Shown here in pieces: positions 30,093 through 39,033 of a DNA stretch of 64,000 nucleotides. The DNA comes from Saccharophagus sp. K07. GTDB taxonomy: Bacteria > Pseudomonadota > Gammaproteobacteria > Pseudomonadales > Cellvibrionaceae. The notes below the pieces were generated by a model, which did no database searches, had not been told where the DNA came from, and saw nothing but the letters and a program-made list of their open reading frames with translations. The stretch's first letter is position 1, and each line of letters opens with the position of its first letter. The stretch is from assembly GCF_014336955.1 (NCBI RefSeq), contig NZ_QRAI01000002.1, positions 681,930 through 745,929 of the forward strand, in the 5' to 3' direction. Both the position numbers and the translations under genes were made by a program.

Positions 30093-30908
30093 ATGCGTAA
30101 ATCGTTACTTGCGCTTACCTTGATACCTGCCATCAGCTGGGCACAAGAAGACACCGCTTCACTGGAAAACAAAACCTATATGGAAGCCGGTGTTGTGCTG
30201 GTGGCTCAGGGTTCTGCGGATTATCGCGGTTCCAATCACTATCGGCCTTACGCTCTGCCGTTACCGTATTTTTTCTATCAAGGTCCGATTCTGAAAGCCG
30301 ACAGGGATGGTGTGCGGGGTGATTTTTGGTCGAATACTCGAATGGAGTTCAATATTTCGGTCGATGGTTCACTAAATGGCAACAGTGATAACAATAAAAA
30401 ACGCGAAGGCATGCCTGAGTTGGAAAGTGCAGTGGAATTTGGGCCGTCTTTGAATATCCGGCTCTCAGGTGACAGTTTTAAGGAGGGCTGGTCATTGCGT
30501 CTGCCGGTGCGAGCGGTGGTCACCATTTCCAAAGATGGATTGGATCATATAGGCAACGTTTTTAGTCCACGATTGACTTGGCGTCAGTCGAATTTTATTG
30601 CGGATTGGCGCGCGTCCTTTAACGCGGGCTTTATGATTGCGGATCGCTCCTATCACTCCTATTACTACGACGTAGACATGCCTTATGTCACGGAAGATCG
30701 GCCTTTCTACCGTTCCTCTGGGGGATACAGTGGCAGCTTTCTGCGTTTTTCTCTCTCGAAATCCTGGAAGGATTGGCGTTTGGGTGTTTCCGCGCGCTAT
30801 GACTATCTTGAAGGTGCGAAATTTACCGACAGTTCGTTAGTGCAGACGGACCACTACGCCAGCATCAGCATAGGAGTGGTGCGTCGCCTGTGGTACTCGT
30901 TCGATTGA
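30093..30908 (+). CDS. MipA/OmpV-family outer-membrane protein
   Basis: 271 residues with a signal peptide (MRKSLLALTLIPAISWA). The N-terminal VVLVAQGSADYRGSNHYRPY and PLPYFFYQGPILKADRDGVR are typical of the MipA/OmpV family, and the C-terminus GVVRRLWYSFD is a barrel-closing strand. In E. coli MipA links MltA and PBP1B; other members are induced by environmental cues. It lies just after the pnp terminator and is convergent with the GH16 gene; a functional link to it is only positional. Confidence 0.85.
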   Translation: MRKSLLALTLIPAISWAQEDTASLENKTYMEAGVVLVAQGSADYRGSNHYRPYALPLPYFFYQGPILKADRDGVRGDFWSNTRMEFNISVDGSLNGNSDNNKKREGMPELESAVEFGPSLNIRLSGDSFKEGWSLRLPVRAVVTISKDGLDHIGNVFSPRLTWRQSNFIADWRASFNAGFMIADRSYHSYYYDVDMPYVTEDRPFYRSSGGYSGSFLRFSLSKSWKDWRLGVSARYDYLEGAKFTDSSLVQTDHYASISIGVVRRLWYSFD

Positions 30909-30923
30909 TTTCTTCAGATAAAG

Positions 30924-30947
30924 AAAGAGCCCCATAAGGGGCTCTTT
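30924..30947. terminator. Bidirectional terminator between the MipA-family gene and the GH16 gene
   Basis: AAAGAGCCCC, loop ATAA, GGGGCTCTTTT; A-rich before and T-rich after, so it can serve both convergent genes. Confidence 0.88.
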
Positions 30948-30972
30948 TGTATGTCTTAGAGATATTTCTCAA

Positions 30973-33642
30973 TTACAGACAATCGTCTACTGCAATGTAA
31001 TCAACACGCAGATTGCGGTCTTCCCCGTTGTTGGCATAGTCATTGGTGAATTCCACTCGCAGGTCAAATGTGCCGGCTGGGCCAGAGTAGATCAGCTCGT
31101 AATTGGCGTAAGCTGCAGAAGTCACTGACAGATCCCCTATAACCTGACCGCCGACACGAACCACCATTCTCGGCCAAACATTTGCTGCTATATCTCCTCT
31201 GGCGCGGACAGTGATCAAAGTGTCGTTGCCGGAAAAGGTATGGTTGGTATTTACATAGCCATTACTCCAGATATTCCAAGAAATACCGTCGCTGCTGGCA
31301 CCACCTGTAGAGCGGTTGATGTTTTCCGCTTGATAAACCACAGGCGCTTGGCACTGGGGTTCTGGTTCCGGCTCAGGTTCTGGTTCTGGCTCAGGTTCCG
31401 GCTCCGGTATAGGTTCCGAGCGTGTTTTGAATTCCAGATAGTTAATATTGACGTTACCGGTTTGGTAATGCAGGCGAACCGTGTGCGCTCCTGGCGTCAA
31501 GGTGACAGGAACGACTAGGTTGCTATAGGTCTGCCAGCCGAGGAGCGGAGGTGTCAATAAACCTGAAACATCGACACCGTCGATTAAAACTCTAAACGTT
31601 TGGTTAGCCCGTTCTGTAGCCGCGCGGATCACCAAGTCAAACTGACCTCCGGAAGTTTGGATTTTATATTCCGTCCACTCTCCAGCGGCTGTAAATGCGA
31701 CATTACAGCCCCCGTCTATGTCACCGGTGATCTCCGTATCCACATCTCCGCTATTACAGGCAGCCGCTCCGAGGTTGCCAGGCGTAGTGTCATAAAAAGC
31801 CGTGAAATGTTCAGCTTCTATACGCGCTGGGATGCTGACTGCTTCAACGGGAGCGGGGCCTGGGCCTGGGCTAGATTCGCTGATGACCAGATAATTCAGG
31901 TTAACTTCCCCGGTCTCAAACACCACGCGAATGGTGTGATCGCCTTCGGTAAGTTCGACCGGCACGGAAATGTCGGAGAAGTTCTGCCAGCCGCGTGACG
32001 GAACCACCAGGGAACCACTGACATCAACGCCATCCACTTCGACGTAAAAACTGATGGTACCAGCGCGGTTGGTCGATGCGCGGAAGGTCATTATGTAATT
32101 GCCCGCAGAAGGTGCGGCGACTTCGTATTCCACCCATTCTCCTGCTGTAGTCCAGGCGAGATTGCAGAGACCACCTGTGGGATCAGAAGTCAGTTCGGAA
32201 TCCACATCTCCGGTGTTGCACGCGGCATCTCCTTGATTGCCTGGAGTGCTATCAAAAGCCGCAGAAAAGTTTTCGGCTTCTATGCGAGCGGGCAGCACTA
32301 TAGGCTCAACTGGTTCTGGCTCTCCTCCAATCCAGGAAAAATCCAGGTAGTTGAGGTTGGCGTAGCCAGTGTCAAACACGATTCGAATGGTGTGCTCACC
32401 CTCCGTCAGATTTAACGGCACAGGCAGGTTGGTGAAAGATTGCCAGCCGTTGGTAGGTACCGCAAGAAGACCGCTGGCGTTCTCTCCATCCACTTCCACA
32501 TGCAAACGAATGTTGGTGCGATTGGTGGCCGTGCGGAGAATCATTTGATAACGCCCGGTTTCCGGAGCATTCACTTTGTATTCAACCCATTCCCCTGGGG
32601 TTGTATAGGCAATGTGGCAGATTCCCGTGGTGTCCTGGGTGATTTCGGTGTCCACATAATAGTCACCGGTATAGCAGCCCGAGTCGCCTTCATTGCCGAC
32701 GGTTGAATCGTGATATCCAGTGAAGTTTTCAGCTTCTAGGCGCGCAGGTAACACAACAGGACTGTATGACTCAGGCTGAGGTTGCGGGCCTTCTGGTTCC
32801 GGATTCGGATTTCCGGTGTATGGCGGTACAGGTGGATTATCGGCAGGAGCGGTTGCGGGGAACTGACCTGAACCGGCTTCACTTGTTAACGCCAACACCA
32901 ACTTGCCATTGCGAACAGCGGCATTGCGGGTGACGTAGTCATTGACGGCATACTCAAAGGTCCAGTTGGCGAACCACCAGCGGTTGGTGTTGATGGAAGA
33001 GCCATCGAACTCATCTCGCCAGCGCGAAGTAAAATCCGAACCGTTGGGGCCTGCGCCAGGGGTGTAGTTGTAAACATGGATAAATTCGACATAAGTGTGA
33101 GCAGGTACGGCGCTTTGGTCGAAAGCACCAGACCATTCCCAATCTCCCGCCCATAAGCTCATGCGCAACTGAGCTGGTTCCGCACGATTGGGATCGAGTA
33201 ATTTGGCGTAGCGGACAGGGTCTGTTTCTCGTCTGATCAAATGGCCGTCGACATAAAAAGCCAGATAGTTCGGCGTCCACTCCATTCGATAAGTGAAGTA
33301 ATTTTCCCAGCCAGGAGTCGAGAGGGTGTGACGGAGGTTATTTTCAGTGCGCGGATCACCGGGTGTCATAACTTGGGTCTGATAGCGTCCATCCCGGCCG
33401 AATATTTCAAAATCCTGTTCCTGCCATTGGGCTCCAGGAATCTCTGAGCCATCTTTCCAGAGGAAGAATGCGGTTATCACTCCTGACCCTCTGGCGGCGC
33501 GAATGCGTGCTTCAAAAGCGCCATATTTATAGGTTTCCCGAGTAATTAACTCGGCACCTTTCCACGGTTTCGCGTGCACGGTTTGCGTCGCGAACAATAT
33601 TAAAAAAACTAAAAAGACCAGGGGCCATCTGAATCGAGTCAT
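30973..33642 (-). CDS. Secreted, circularly permuted GH16 beta-glucanase with three CBM6 and one CBM60-like module
   Basis: 889 residues from the ATG at 33642, chosen because AAGGA lies 7 bases before it; ATG 33660 and TTG 33663 are less likely. Layout: signal peptide 1-24; GH16 core from 25 with catalytic ExDxE (Glu75, Asp77, Glu79 in QEQDFEIFGRDG); then at about 204-253 the segment RWRDEFDGSSINTNRWWF to GKLVLALTSE, which in ordinary GH16 enzymes is N-terminal. This permuted order is that of the Fibrobacter succinogenes 1,3-1,4-beta-glucanase, so lichenan or mixed-linkage glucan is the likely substrate. Next come a Pro-rich linker, CBM6 modules at about 297-437, 447-588 and 602-739, an (EP)n linker at 743-763 and a CBM60/CBM36-like module at 768-889 (RARGDIAANVWPRMVVRVGG). 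The GH16 call is firm; substrate is inferred. Confidence 0.9.
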   Translation of the reverse strand: MTRFRWPLVFLVFLILFATQTVHAKPWKGAELITRETYKYGAFEARIRAARGSGVITAFFLWKDGSEIPGAQWQEQDFEIFGRDGRYQTQVMTPGDPRTENNLRHTLSTPGWENYFTYRMEWTPNYLAFYVDGHLIRRETDPVRYAKLLDPNRAEPAQLRMSLWAGDWEWSGAFDQSAVPAHTYVEFIHVYNYTPGAGPNGSDFTSRWRDEFDGSSINTNRWWFANWTFEYAVNDYVTRNAAVRNGKLVLALTSEAGSGQFPATAPADNPPVPPYTGNPNPEPEGPQPQPESYSPVVLPARLEAENFTGYHDSTVGNEGDSGCYTGDYYVDTEITQDTTGICHIAYTTPGEWVEYKVNAPETGRYQMILRTATNRTNIRLHVEVDGENASGLLAVPTNGWQSFTNLPVPLNLTEGEHTIRIVFDTGYANLNYLDFSWIGGEPEPVEPIVLPARIEAENFSAAFDSTPGNQGDAACNTGDVDSELTSDPTGGLCNLAWTTAGEWVEYEVAAPSAGNYIMTFRASTNRAGTISFYVEVDGVDVSGSLVVPSRGWQNFSDISVPVELTEGDHTIRVVFETGEVNLNYLVISESSPGPGPAPVEAVSIPARIEAEHFTAFYDTTPGNLGAAACNSGDVDTEITGDIDGGCNVAFTAAGEWTEYKIQTSGGQFDLVIRAATERANQTFRVLIDGVDVSGLLTPPLLGWQTYSNLVVPVTLTPGAHTVRLHYQTGNVNINYLEFKTRSEPIPEPEPEPEPEPEPEPEPQCQAPVVYQAENINRSTGGASSDGISWNIWSNGYVNTNHTFSGNDTLITVRARGDIAANVWPRMVVRVGGQVIGDLSVTSAAYANYELIYSGPAGTFDLRVEFTNDYANNGEDRNLRVDYIAVDDCL
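31353..31424 (-). repeat. Short tandem repeat coding an (EP)n linker
   Basis: Repeats close to GGTTCTGGCTCA (plus strand) encode the alternating Pro-Glu linker before the last carbohydrate-binding module. Such linkers are common in Cellvibrio-type polysaccharidases; copy number may vary between strains. Confidence 0.75.
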
Positions 33643-33937
33643 AGTGCAATCCTTACTCATCAATCGGTGATATTAATTTTGTTACCGCGTTCCACTCGTA
33701 CAGCATTGAGTCTCCGGTGAAAGTCAGCGCACCAGGAGAATGCGTGCGGATTGCACGTTGTATGCCATGCAAAAAAAATCTTTTTCAAGCGCGAAAAAGG
33801 CACAATATTTTGTTAATTGGCGTTCAATGTTTGATTGATGAATTAACGGGAGCACCTTTTAAAGGCAGGCGGGCGTGTCAGGAAAAATGAACTTTTAAGA
33901 GTGTTAAATTCTTCAACAGATAATTTGGTGGGATAAG

Positions 33938-35206
33938 TTACGTCAGGTTTCGCCGGAACAAATATTCGTAAATACCGCGCTGCATGCCCGGTTGAAACAT
34001 GTACGTTTGCTCAAGCCGGAAGCTGCGCATCATCTTTAATAAACGACTTGAGGTTACAGGTGAGGAACAGACTTTTTTTTCAGTGCCTGCAATCTCAAAT
34101 TCGCCGAGATTATTGAGTGTAAAAGATTGCGGTGCCGACGGCATTTCGCGGCCGGAGTAGACGACAGCATGGACGACTGTATTGTTCGTCAGATGGGGGG
34201 CAAGACGATTGAACAGCATTTCTATGGCTGGAGCCTCCAAAAAATTCAGCAGATCCCAGACTAGAATCAGATCAAAGCGTACATCGGCGGCGAAATTCAG
34301 CATGTGGGCTTTGAGTTGCACAGGTGCGCCATTTTTTATCTGCAGCTGCAATTCGTGGTAAATGTCTTCTGTATAGAGATTGGCTGTACGTTGATAAAGA
34401 ACATCAGTGTTATGGCGATTTTTCAGCCCGAGATCCAAAACTGTGGGCTGGGTCCCCAAGCGATTGAAGACAGTGGAAAATGCTTCTGATTTGTGGCGCA
34501 GGCGTGGCCCCGAAGCATTCGGAATTACTTCCTGATCATGTAATTCTTCACTACCTTGTGGTCGGACAGTCAACGACTTATCTGGTTGAAATCGCAGAAC
34601 CTGTTCCATGACACCGGGGAGCATGCCCTCATGATTCAGATAAGACCGTTCCATATAAAAGTCTTGAATCTGTTTCAGTAAGCGCGCGGTATCGAGGTTT
34701 GCGTGAGCTCGTGTTTGCCACTCGCTGGCGCGGATGGTTTGTAGTTTGTATTGATCAATAATGCGAAAAGATTGGGGGCAGGCAGGGATTTTTTGTCCAA
34801 CATACTTGATCATATGGATCACAGCCCCCGGTTGGCAAAGGCTTTTGAGTTTACTGATCAGCCACTCGACATTGGCCAAACTCAAATAATTAAAAATATC
34901 CCAGGTCAGGATCAGATCGAATCGGTTATCGCCGAAGTCGCCGAGATAGTCGGCCAGTTCTTGCCTCAGGAGTGCGTCGTCGGCCAATTCCTCCTGTCGG
35001 TCCATCAGCCATTCACTAAGGTTTTCAAAACGGATTTTGCAGCTGAGCTGGGTAAAAAAATTGAAGTTTTTGGCGGAGGAGGGGCCTAGGTCCAATACTC
35101 TATGGTCCTTCGACCCCTTCATTTCGTTGTAGACGGCGGTTAGTCCCGGTGAGCGATGCTCGACAGCTGTGCGGATAATGCTTGCTGTATCGACAATATC
35201 ATTCAT
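33938..35206 (-). CDS. Protein of two tandem degenerate methyltransferase-like domains
   Basis: 422 residues, no signal peptide. It is an internal duplication. The first half has HRVLDLGPSSAKNFNFF, RFDLILTWDIFNYLSLANVE, VIHMIKYVGQKIPACPQSFR and YMERSYLNHEGMLPGVMEQV. The second has TVLDLGLKNRHNTDVLY, RFDLILVWDLLNFLEAPAIE, VVHAVVYSGREMPSAPQSFT and RLEQTYMFQPGMQRGIYEYL. Both halves look like Rossmann-fold SAM methyltransferases (VLDLG as motif I, FDLIL.WD as motif IV), but the glycine-rich loop is degenerate, so activity is doubtful. It lies 63 bases after the bactofilin gene on the same strand, probably one transcript. Function unknown. Confidence 0.75.
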   Translation of the reverse strand: MNDIVDTASIIRTAVEHRSPGLTAVYNEMKGSKDHRVLDLGPSSAKNFNFFTQLSCKIRFENLSEWLMDRQEELADDALLRQELADYLGDFGDNRFDLILTWDIFNYLSLANVEWLISKLKSLCQPGAVIHMIKYVGQKIPACPQSFRIIDQYKLQTIRASEWQTRAHANLDTARLLKQIQDFYMERSYLNHEGMLPGVMEQVLRFQPDKSLTVRPQGSEELHDQEVIPNASGPRLRHKSEAFSTVFNRLGTQPTVLDLGLKNRHNTDVLYQRTANLYTEDIYHELQLQIKNGAPVQLKAHMLNFAADVRFDLILVWDLLNFLEAPAIEMLFNRLAPHLTNNTVVHAVVYSGREMPSAPQSFTLNNLGEFEIAGTEKKVCSSPVTSSRLLKMMRSFRLEQTYMFQPGMQRGIYEYLFRRNLT

Positions 35207-35269
35207 ATCGTTTGCGATGCTGAACCAATCAATAGGCTCCAGGAGGGCATTCCGCCGGTAACAATTTGA

Positions 35270-35941
35270 CTACGGCTCTTTCTTTTCTGGCGCCGCAGTG
35301 GAAATTTTGGCTTGTCCCGATGAGTCCATGTCGATTGAGCCGCGGAATTTTGCACCGTCTTCCAAAGTGACACGAGCGGCAATCAGATTACCTTTCACAT
35401 TGCTTGAAGCTTTGATTTCAATGCGCTCTTGGCCAATCAAATCGCCTTCAACGGTACCTTCGATCGTTATGGTTTTGGCTTTGAGGTTGGCTTTCACCAC
35501 ACCTTGTTGGCCGATGGTCAGGTGATTGCCTTTGAGATCGATGGAACCTTCGACCTTGCCTTGCACCAGCAAATCTTCTTCGCCGATGATTTCGCCTTTA
35601 AAGGTAATTTTTGGGCCTATAACCGCAGCCCAGTTTCCGGAAGAAGACTGCGCACTGGTGGATGGGCGCGCAGAAATAGGCGAGGGAACCGTATTAAAAG
35701 TGGTGGGAAGAACAGGTTCAGACGGGATTTCGAATTCGTCTTCTTTATTTGGAGTGCTTTTGCTTAAACGCATAGTGGAGCTCCTGTCTTGAGTGGGGTG
35801 GGCAGTACTGTGTGGCGCGCTCGGCCCGCTCGATTTAACGGGTTCGGCGTTGCGCGTATCAGAAACATGTTTGGGGTGGGATTTGGCATCAGCCTCCATT
35901 TTTTTGTTGGAAAAACGGAAGCTGGAAAGAATTCCTTCCAT
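35270..35941 (-). CDS. Bactofilin (polymer-forming cytoskeletal protein)
   Basis: 223 residues from the ATG at 35941; a GTG at 35953 would add four residues. The N-terminal 105 residues are Ser/Pro-rich and disordered; the bactofilin beta-helix core runs from about 108 to 208, with repeats such as IIGEEDLLVQGKVEGSIDLK and TITIEGTVEGDLIGQERIEI. Bactofilins form filaments without nucleotide and position wall enzymes, pili or other polar structures. The very short N-terminal MEGILSSFRF might act as a membrane anchor. The next gene is the duplicated methyltransferase-like protein. Confidence 0.92.
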   Translation of the reverse strand: MEGILSSFRFSNKKMEADAKSHPKHVSDTRNAEPVKSSGPSAPHSTAHPTQDRSSTMRLSKSTPNKEDEFEIPSEPVLPTTFNTVPSPISARPSTSAQSSSGNWAAVIGPKITFKGEIIGEEDLLVQGKVEGSIDLKGNHLTIGQQGVVKANLKAKTITIEGTVEGDLIGQERIEIKASSNVKGNLIAARVTLEDGAKFRGSIDMDSSGQAKISTAAPEKKEP

Positions 35942-35953
35942 CGTTACGAACAC

Positions 35954-36237
35954 CTGTGATTGGGCCGAAAACAGATTTAGCGGCTAGAGAATTGCTGGAC
36001 GGGCCAAGTGCGAGGCAGCTGTTGCTAACCAAATACAGTGTGGTCCATTAGCAAGAGCTGAGCCAAGCGATACGACTGCAAAAAACACTTAAGCCGAAAC
36101 GAATCATAGCTCAAGTTAAGCACAGCATTTGGGGATGAGAGTGTTGCGGTTCACATTTTGCGAACTTATCGGCATTGAAGTGATAGGAGAAAAATCGGGG
36201 AGATTTCGCTGGGATTTGTTGGCGAATAATAGATAAC
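35954..36237. other. Gene-free stretch upstream of the bactofilin gene
   Basis: No open frame with codon support. It should hold the bactofilin promoter (minus strand), but no convincing -35/-10 pair was found. Confidence 0.5.
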
Positions 36238-36263
36238 AGGCGAAGGTATATGTTTACCTTCGC
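36238..36263 (-). terminator. Hairpin after ppc
   Basis: Arms GGCGAAGGTA and TACCTTCGCC pair perfectly around a TATGTT-type loop, just downstream of the ppc stop. On the minus strand it is followed by TGTTATCT, a modest T-rich tail. Confidence 0.7.
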
Positions 36264-36276
36264 CTGCCAGAGTTTT

Positions 36277-38895
36277 TTAACCGGTGTTTCTCATGCCGGC
36301 CGCTATACCTGCCATAGTGACTTTGAGCGCACGTTCCAGATCCGAGCTGATACTTCCTGCTTTGCGCTCGCGTTTGATCAACTCTGCCTGAAGGAAATTC
36401 AGTGGATCAATGTAGGGCTTGCGCACCTCGATAGTGCTCTGCAGCGTTGGGTCGCTGTCCAGCAGGTTTTGCTGTCCTTTGAGTTCGTTGAGCAGCTTTT
36501 CCAGCGCCTTGAGGTCGTCGCGCAGCTGTTGGCCGAGGCCGTGCAGCTCTTCGGGCACCAGTTGTTTTTCGTAGTACTGACAGATTTCCACATCCGCTTT
36601 ACCCAGTACCATCTCGATCAGGTCGACAAACGCAGAGAAGAAGGGCCATTCGGCCATCATGGCAGACAGGGTCGCGTTATCTTCCTTCTGCGCGTATTCC
36701 AGCGCTTGGCGCACACCGAGCCAGGCGGGCAAATTGAGACGCACCTGCGTCCAGGCGAAAACCCAGGGAATCGCGCGCAAGCTTTCCACACCGCCAGTGG
36801 CCTTGCGCTTCGCCGGACGGCTGCCCAGGGCAAGTTTGTTGAGTTCCTGCTCCGGCGTCAGGCTGCGGAAGTAGGCTACGAATTGTGGATGACCGCGCAC
36901 GATACTGCGATAGGCTTCCAGACTGGTCTGCGCCATGCGCTCAATCAATTCTCGCCACTCCGGCTTGGGTGCCGCGTGAGGAGACAGAGTCGCACGCAAA
37001 GTCGCCTGGACATAGGTCGATAGGCTCTTGAAGGCGATTTTGGGCAAACCAAATTTGTAACGAATCATTTCGCCCTGTTCGGTTACGCGAATCTTGCCGG
37101 TTACCGATCCAGGCGGTTGTGATGCCATGGCTTTTTCCAATGGGCCGCCGCCGCGACCAACGGTGCCGCCGCGCCCGTGGAACAGCATCAGGTCGACAGA
37201 GTGCTGTTCCGCCAAGCTCACCAACTGCTCCTGAGCTTTGTATTGCGCCCAGGTTGCTGCGAATTTACCTGCGTCTTTGGCGGAATCCGAATAGCCGATC
37301 ATCACAGTGTGTTTTTCACCGGCGTAAGCTTTGTACCACGGCATTTGCCACAGCGTGTTCATCACCACCGGTGCACGATCCAGGTCGTCGAGCGTTTCGA
37401 ACAGGGGGACAACCGGCATGTTCCAGGTCATACCGCATTCTTTCAGCAGCAGGATGACCGCCAATACGTCCGACGGCTGTTGTGCCATGGAGATGATGTA
37501 GTGGGACAGCGTCTCTTTGGGTTCAGAGGCAATCACGCGACAGGTATCGAGCACTTCCTGTGATTCCGGGCTGACCGGCCAGTTGGCGGGCAGGAGCGGA
37601 CGCTTGCCGTTGAGCTGCTCCAACAAAAACTGCTGACGCTGTTCTTCATTCCATTCGCGGTAAGAGCCCATATCCAGGTAGTTGGTCAGTTCATCCAGAA
37701 CTTGCACGTGGCGATCGCCGTCCTGGCGAATATCCAGCGGCACTAGGTTGATGCCAAAGCAGTAGATGCGGCGGATGGTGTCGACCAGCGGGCCATTGGC
37801 AACGAAGTCCAGGCCAACCGCTTTCAAAGAGCGATAGCAGAGCAGGAGTGGCTCAAGCAAATCTTCCCGGCTGGTAATGACGGTAGCAGGTGTTGGAACG
37901 TCTTTGCCAGCGAGAAGGTCTTCGGTCCAGTCCAGGGTTTGCTGGATACGTCGACGCAAGCTGTGAAGGATATCGCGATAGGGGGTGCGGCTCGGGCCAG
38001 GCAAATGGCTGAGCAGCTCAGAGCTTGCCGCTTGCATACTCAAATCGCCACCGAGACTGTGAATATCGCGCAGATAGAGTTCTGCCGCCATCCAGCGGCC
38101 CAGCAGGATAACCTCCCGGGTAACCGCATGAGTCACATTGGGGTTGCCGTCGCGGTCGCCACCCATCCAGGAGAACAGGCGAAACGGATGAAAATCCAAC
38201 GGGAGACGTTTGCCCAAACGTTTGCGCGACAGGCGGTCCAGATGGCGAATAAAGTCCGGAACGGCCTGCCACAGGCTGTTTTCGATCACCGCAAAGCCCC
38301 AGCGCGCCTCGTCTATCGCTGTCGGGCGTTCGTCGCGGATTTCATTGGTGCTCCAGATTTCTTCAATCAATCGATGCAGGCGGCCGCGATGGCGGTCTCT
38401 CTCGTACGACAACAGATCTTTGTTGCGTCTTTCTGAAAGCTTGCTCGCGATCAGGTCGTATTTGCGGATCAGAGTACGACGGGTGATTTCTGTAGGGTGG
38501 GCTGTTAAAACAAGCTCTATATTGAGTGCCTTCACCACATCGTAGAGTGCATCTTTGCCGAGTGATTTCACGTACTGCTTGAACATCTGGTCAAGCACGT
38601 CGTCCTCTTCTGCCTCAGCGCTGGTCTGATAATCCTGATCCGCGATATTGGCGAGGTTCAGAAACTGGTTGAAGGAGCGGGCAATGGGAAGAATATCGCT
38701 GTCTTCCAGCTGAGATAAAAAGTTGATCAGCGGCTGGGAATCGCTGTCTGGAGAACGGTTGATGGCTTTGCCGAGAGTGCGGATTTCTTCCACCTTGCGA
38801 AAGACATCCAACCCTTCATGCTGTAAGAGGGTTTCCCCAAGGAGTTCCCCCAGGAGACGTACGTTTTCGCGCAATGTGTCGGGCAGATGGGTCAT
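36277..38895 (-). CDS. ppc: Phosphoenolpyruvate carboxylase
   Basis: 872 residues from the ATG at 38895 behind AGGAG (a TTG lies one codon upstream). Catalytic segments are LTAHPTEITRRTL, MGGDRDGNPNVT, MIGYSDSAKDAG and FHGRGGTVGRGGGP; the C-terminus ends MRNTG as in the family. It carboxylates PEP to oxaloacetate, an anaplerotic step that also feeds aspartate, the precursor of the beta-alanine used for pantothenate. It follows panB, where Pseudomonas has panC. Confidence 0.97.
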   Translation of the reverse strand: MTHLPDTLRENVRLLGELLGETLLQHEGLDVFRKVEEIRTLGKAINRSPDSDSQPLINFLSQLEDSDILPIARSFNQFLNLANIADQDYQTSAEAEEDDVLDQMFKQYVKSLGKDALYDVVKALNIELVLTAHPTEITRRTLIRKYDLIASKLSERRNKDLLSYERDRHRGRLHRLIEEIWSTNEIRDERPTAIDEARWGFAVIENSLWQAVPDFIRHLDRLSRKRLGKRLPLDFHPFRLFSWMGGDRDGNPNVTHAVTREVILLGRWMAAELYLRDIHSLGGDLSMQAASSELLSHLPGPSRTPYRDILHSLRRRIQQTLDWTEDLLAGKDVPTPATVITSREDLLEPLLLCYRSLKAVGLDFVANGPLVDTIRRIYCFGINLVPLDIRQDGDRHVQVLDELTNYLDMGSYREWNEEQRQQFLLEQLNGKRPLLPANWPVSPESQEVLDTCRVIASEPKETLSHYIISMAQQPSDVLAVILLLKECGMTWNMPVVPLFETLDDLDRAPVVMNTLWQMPWYKAYAGEKHTVMIGYSDSAKDAGKFAATWAQYKAQEQLVSLAEQHSVDLMLFHGRGGTVGRGGGPLEKAMASQPPGSVTGKIRVTEQGEMIRYKFGLPKIAFKSLSTYVQATLRATLSPHAAPKPEWRELIERMAQTSLEAYRSIVRGHPQFVAYFRSLTPEQELNKLALGSRPAKRKATGGVESLRAIPWVFAWTQVRLNLPAWLGVRQALEYAQKEDNATLSAMMAEWPFFSAFVDLIEMVLGKADVEICQYYEKQLVPEELHGLGQQLRDDLKALEKLLNELKGQQNLLDSDPTLQSTIEVRKPYIDPLNFLQAELIKRERKAGSISSDLERALKVTMAGIAAGMRNTG

Positions 38896-39033
38896 CAAAT
38901 GGTTCTCCTAATTGGAATCGCCGCGTATTCTAGCACCGCCAACTCATATTGATTCAAGCGCCAACATGCATCTTTAATTCATTTTGGCTATAAGAAATTG
39001 CTTTATGTATAAGAGCAGATATTCGCGAGCTCT

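Noticed and set aside
31353..32760. Repeated blocks taken as a CRISPR or repeat array
   Set aside because: They are in-frame coding repeats: a Pro-Glu linker and three CBM6 modules.
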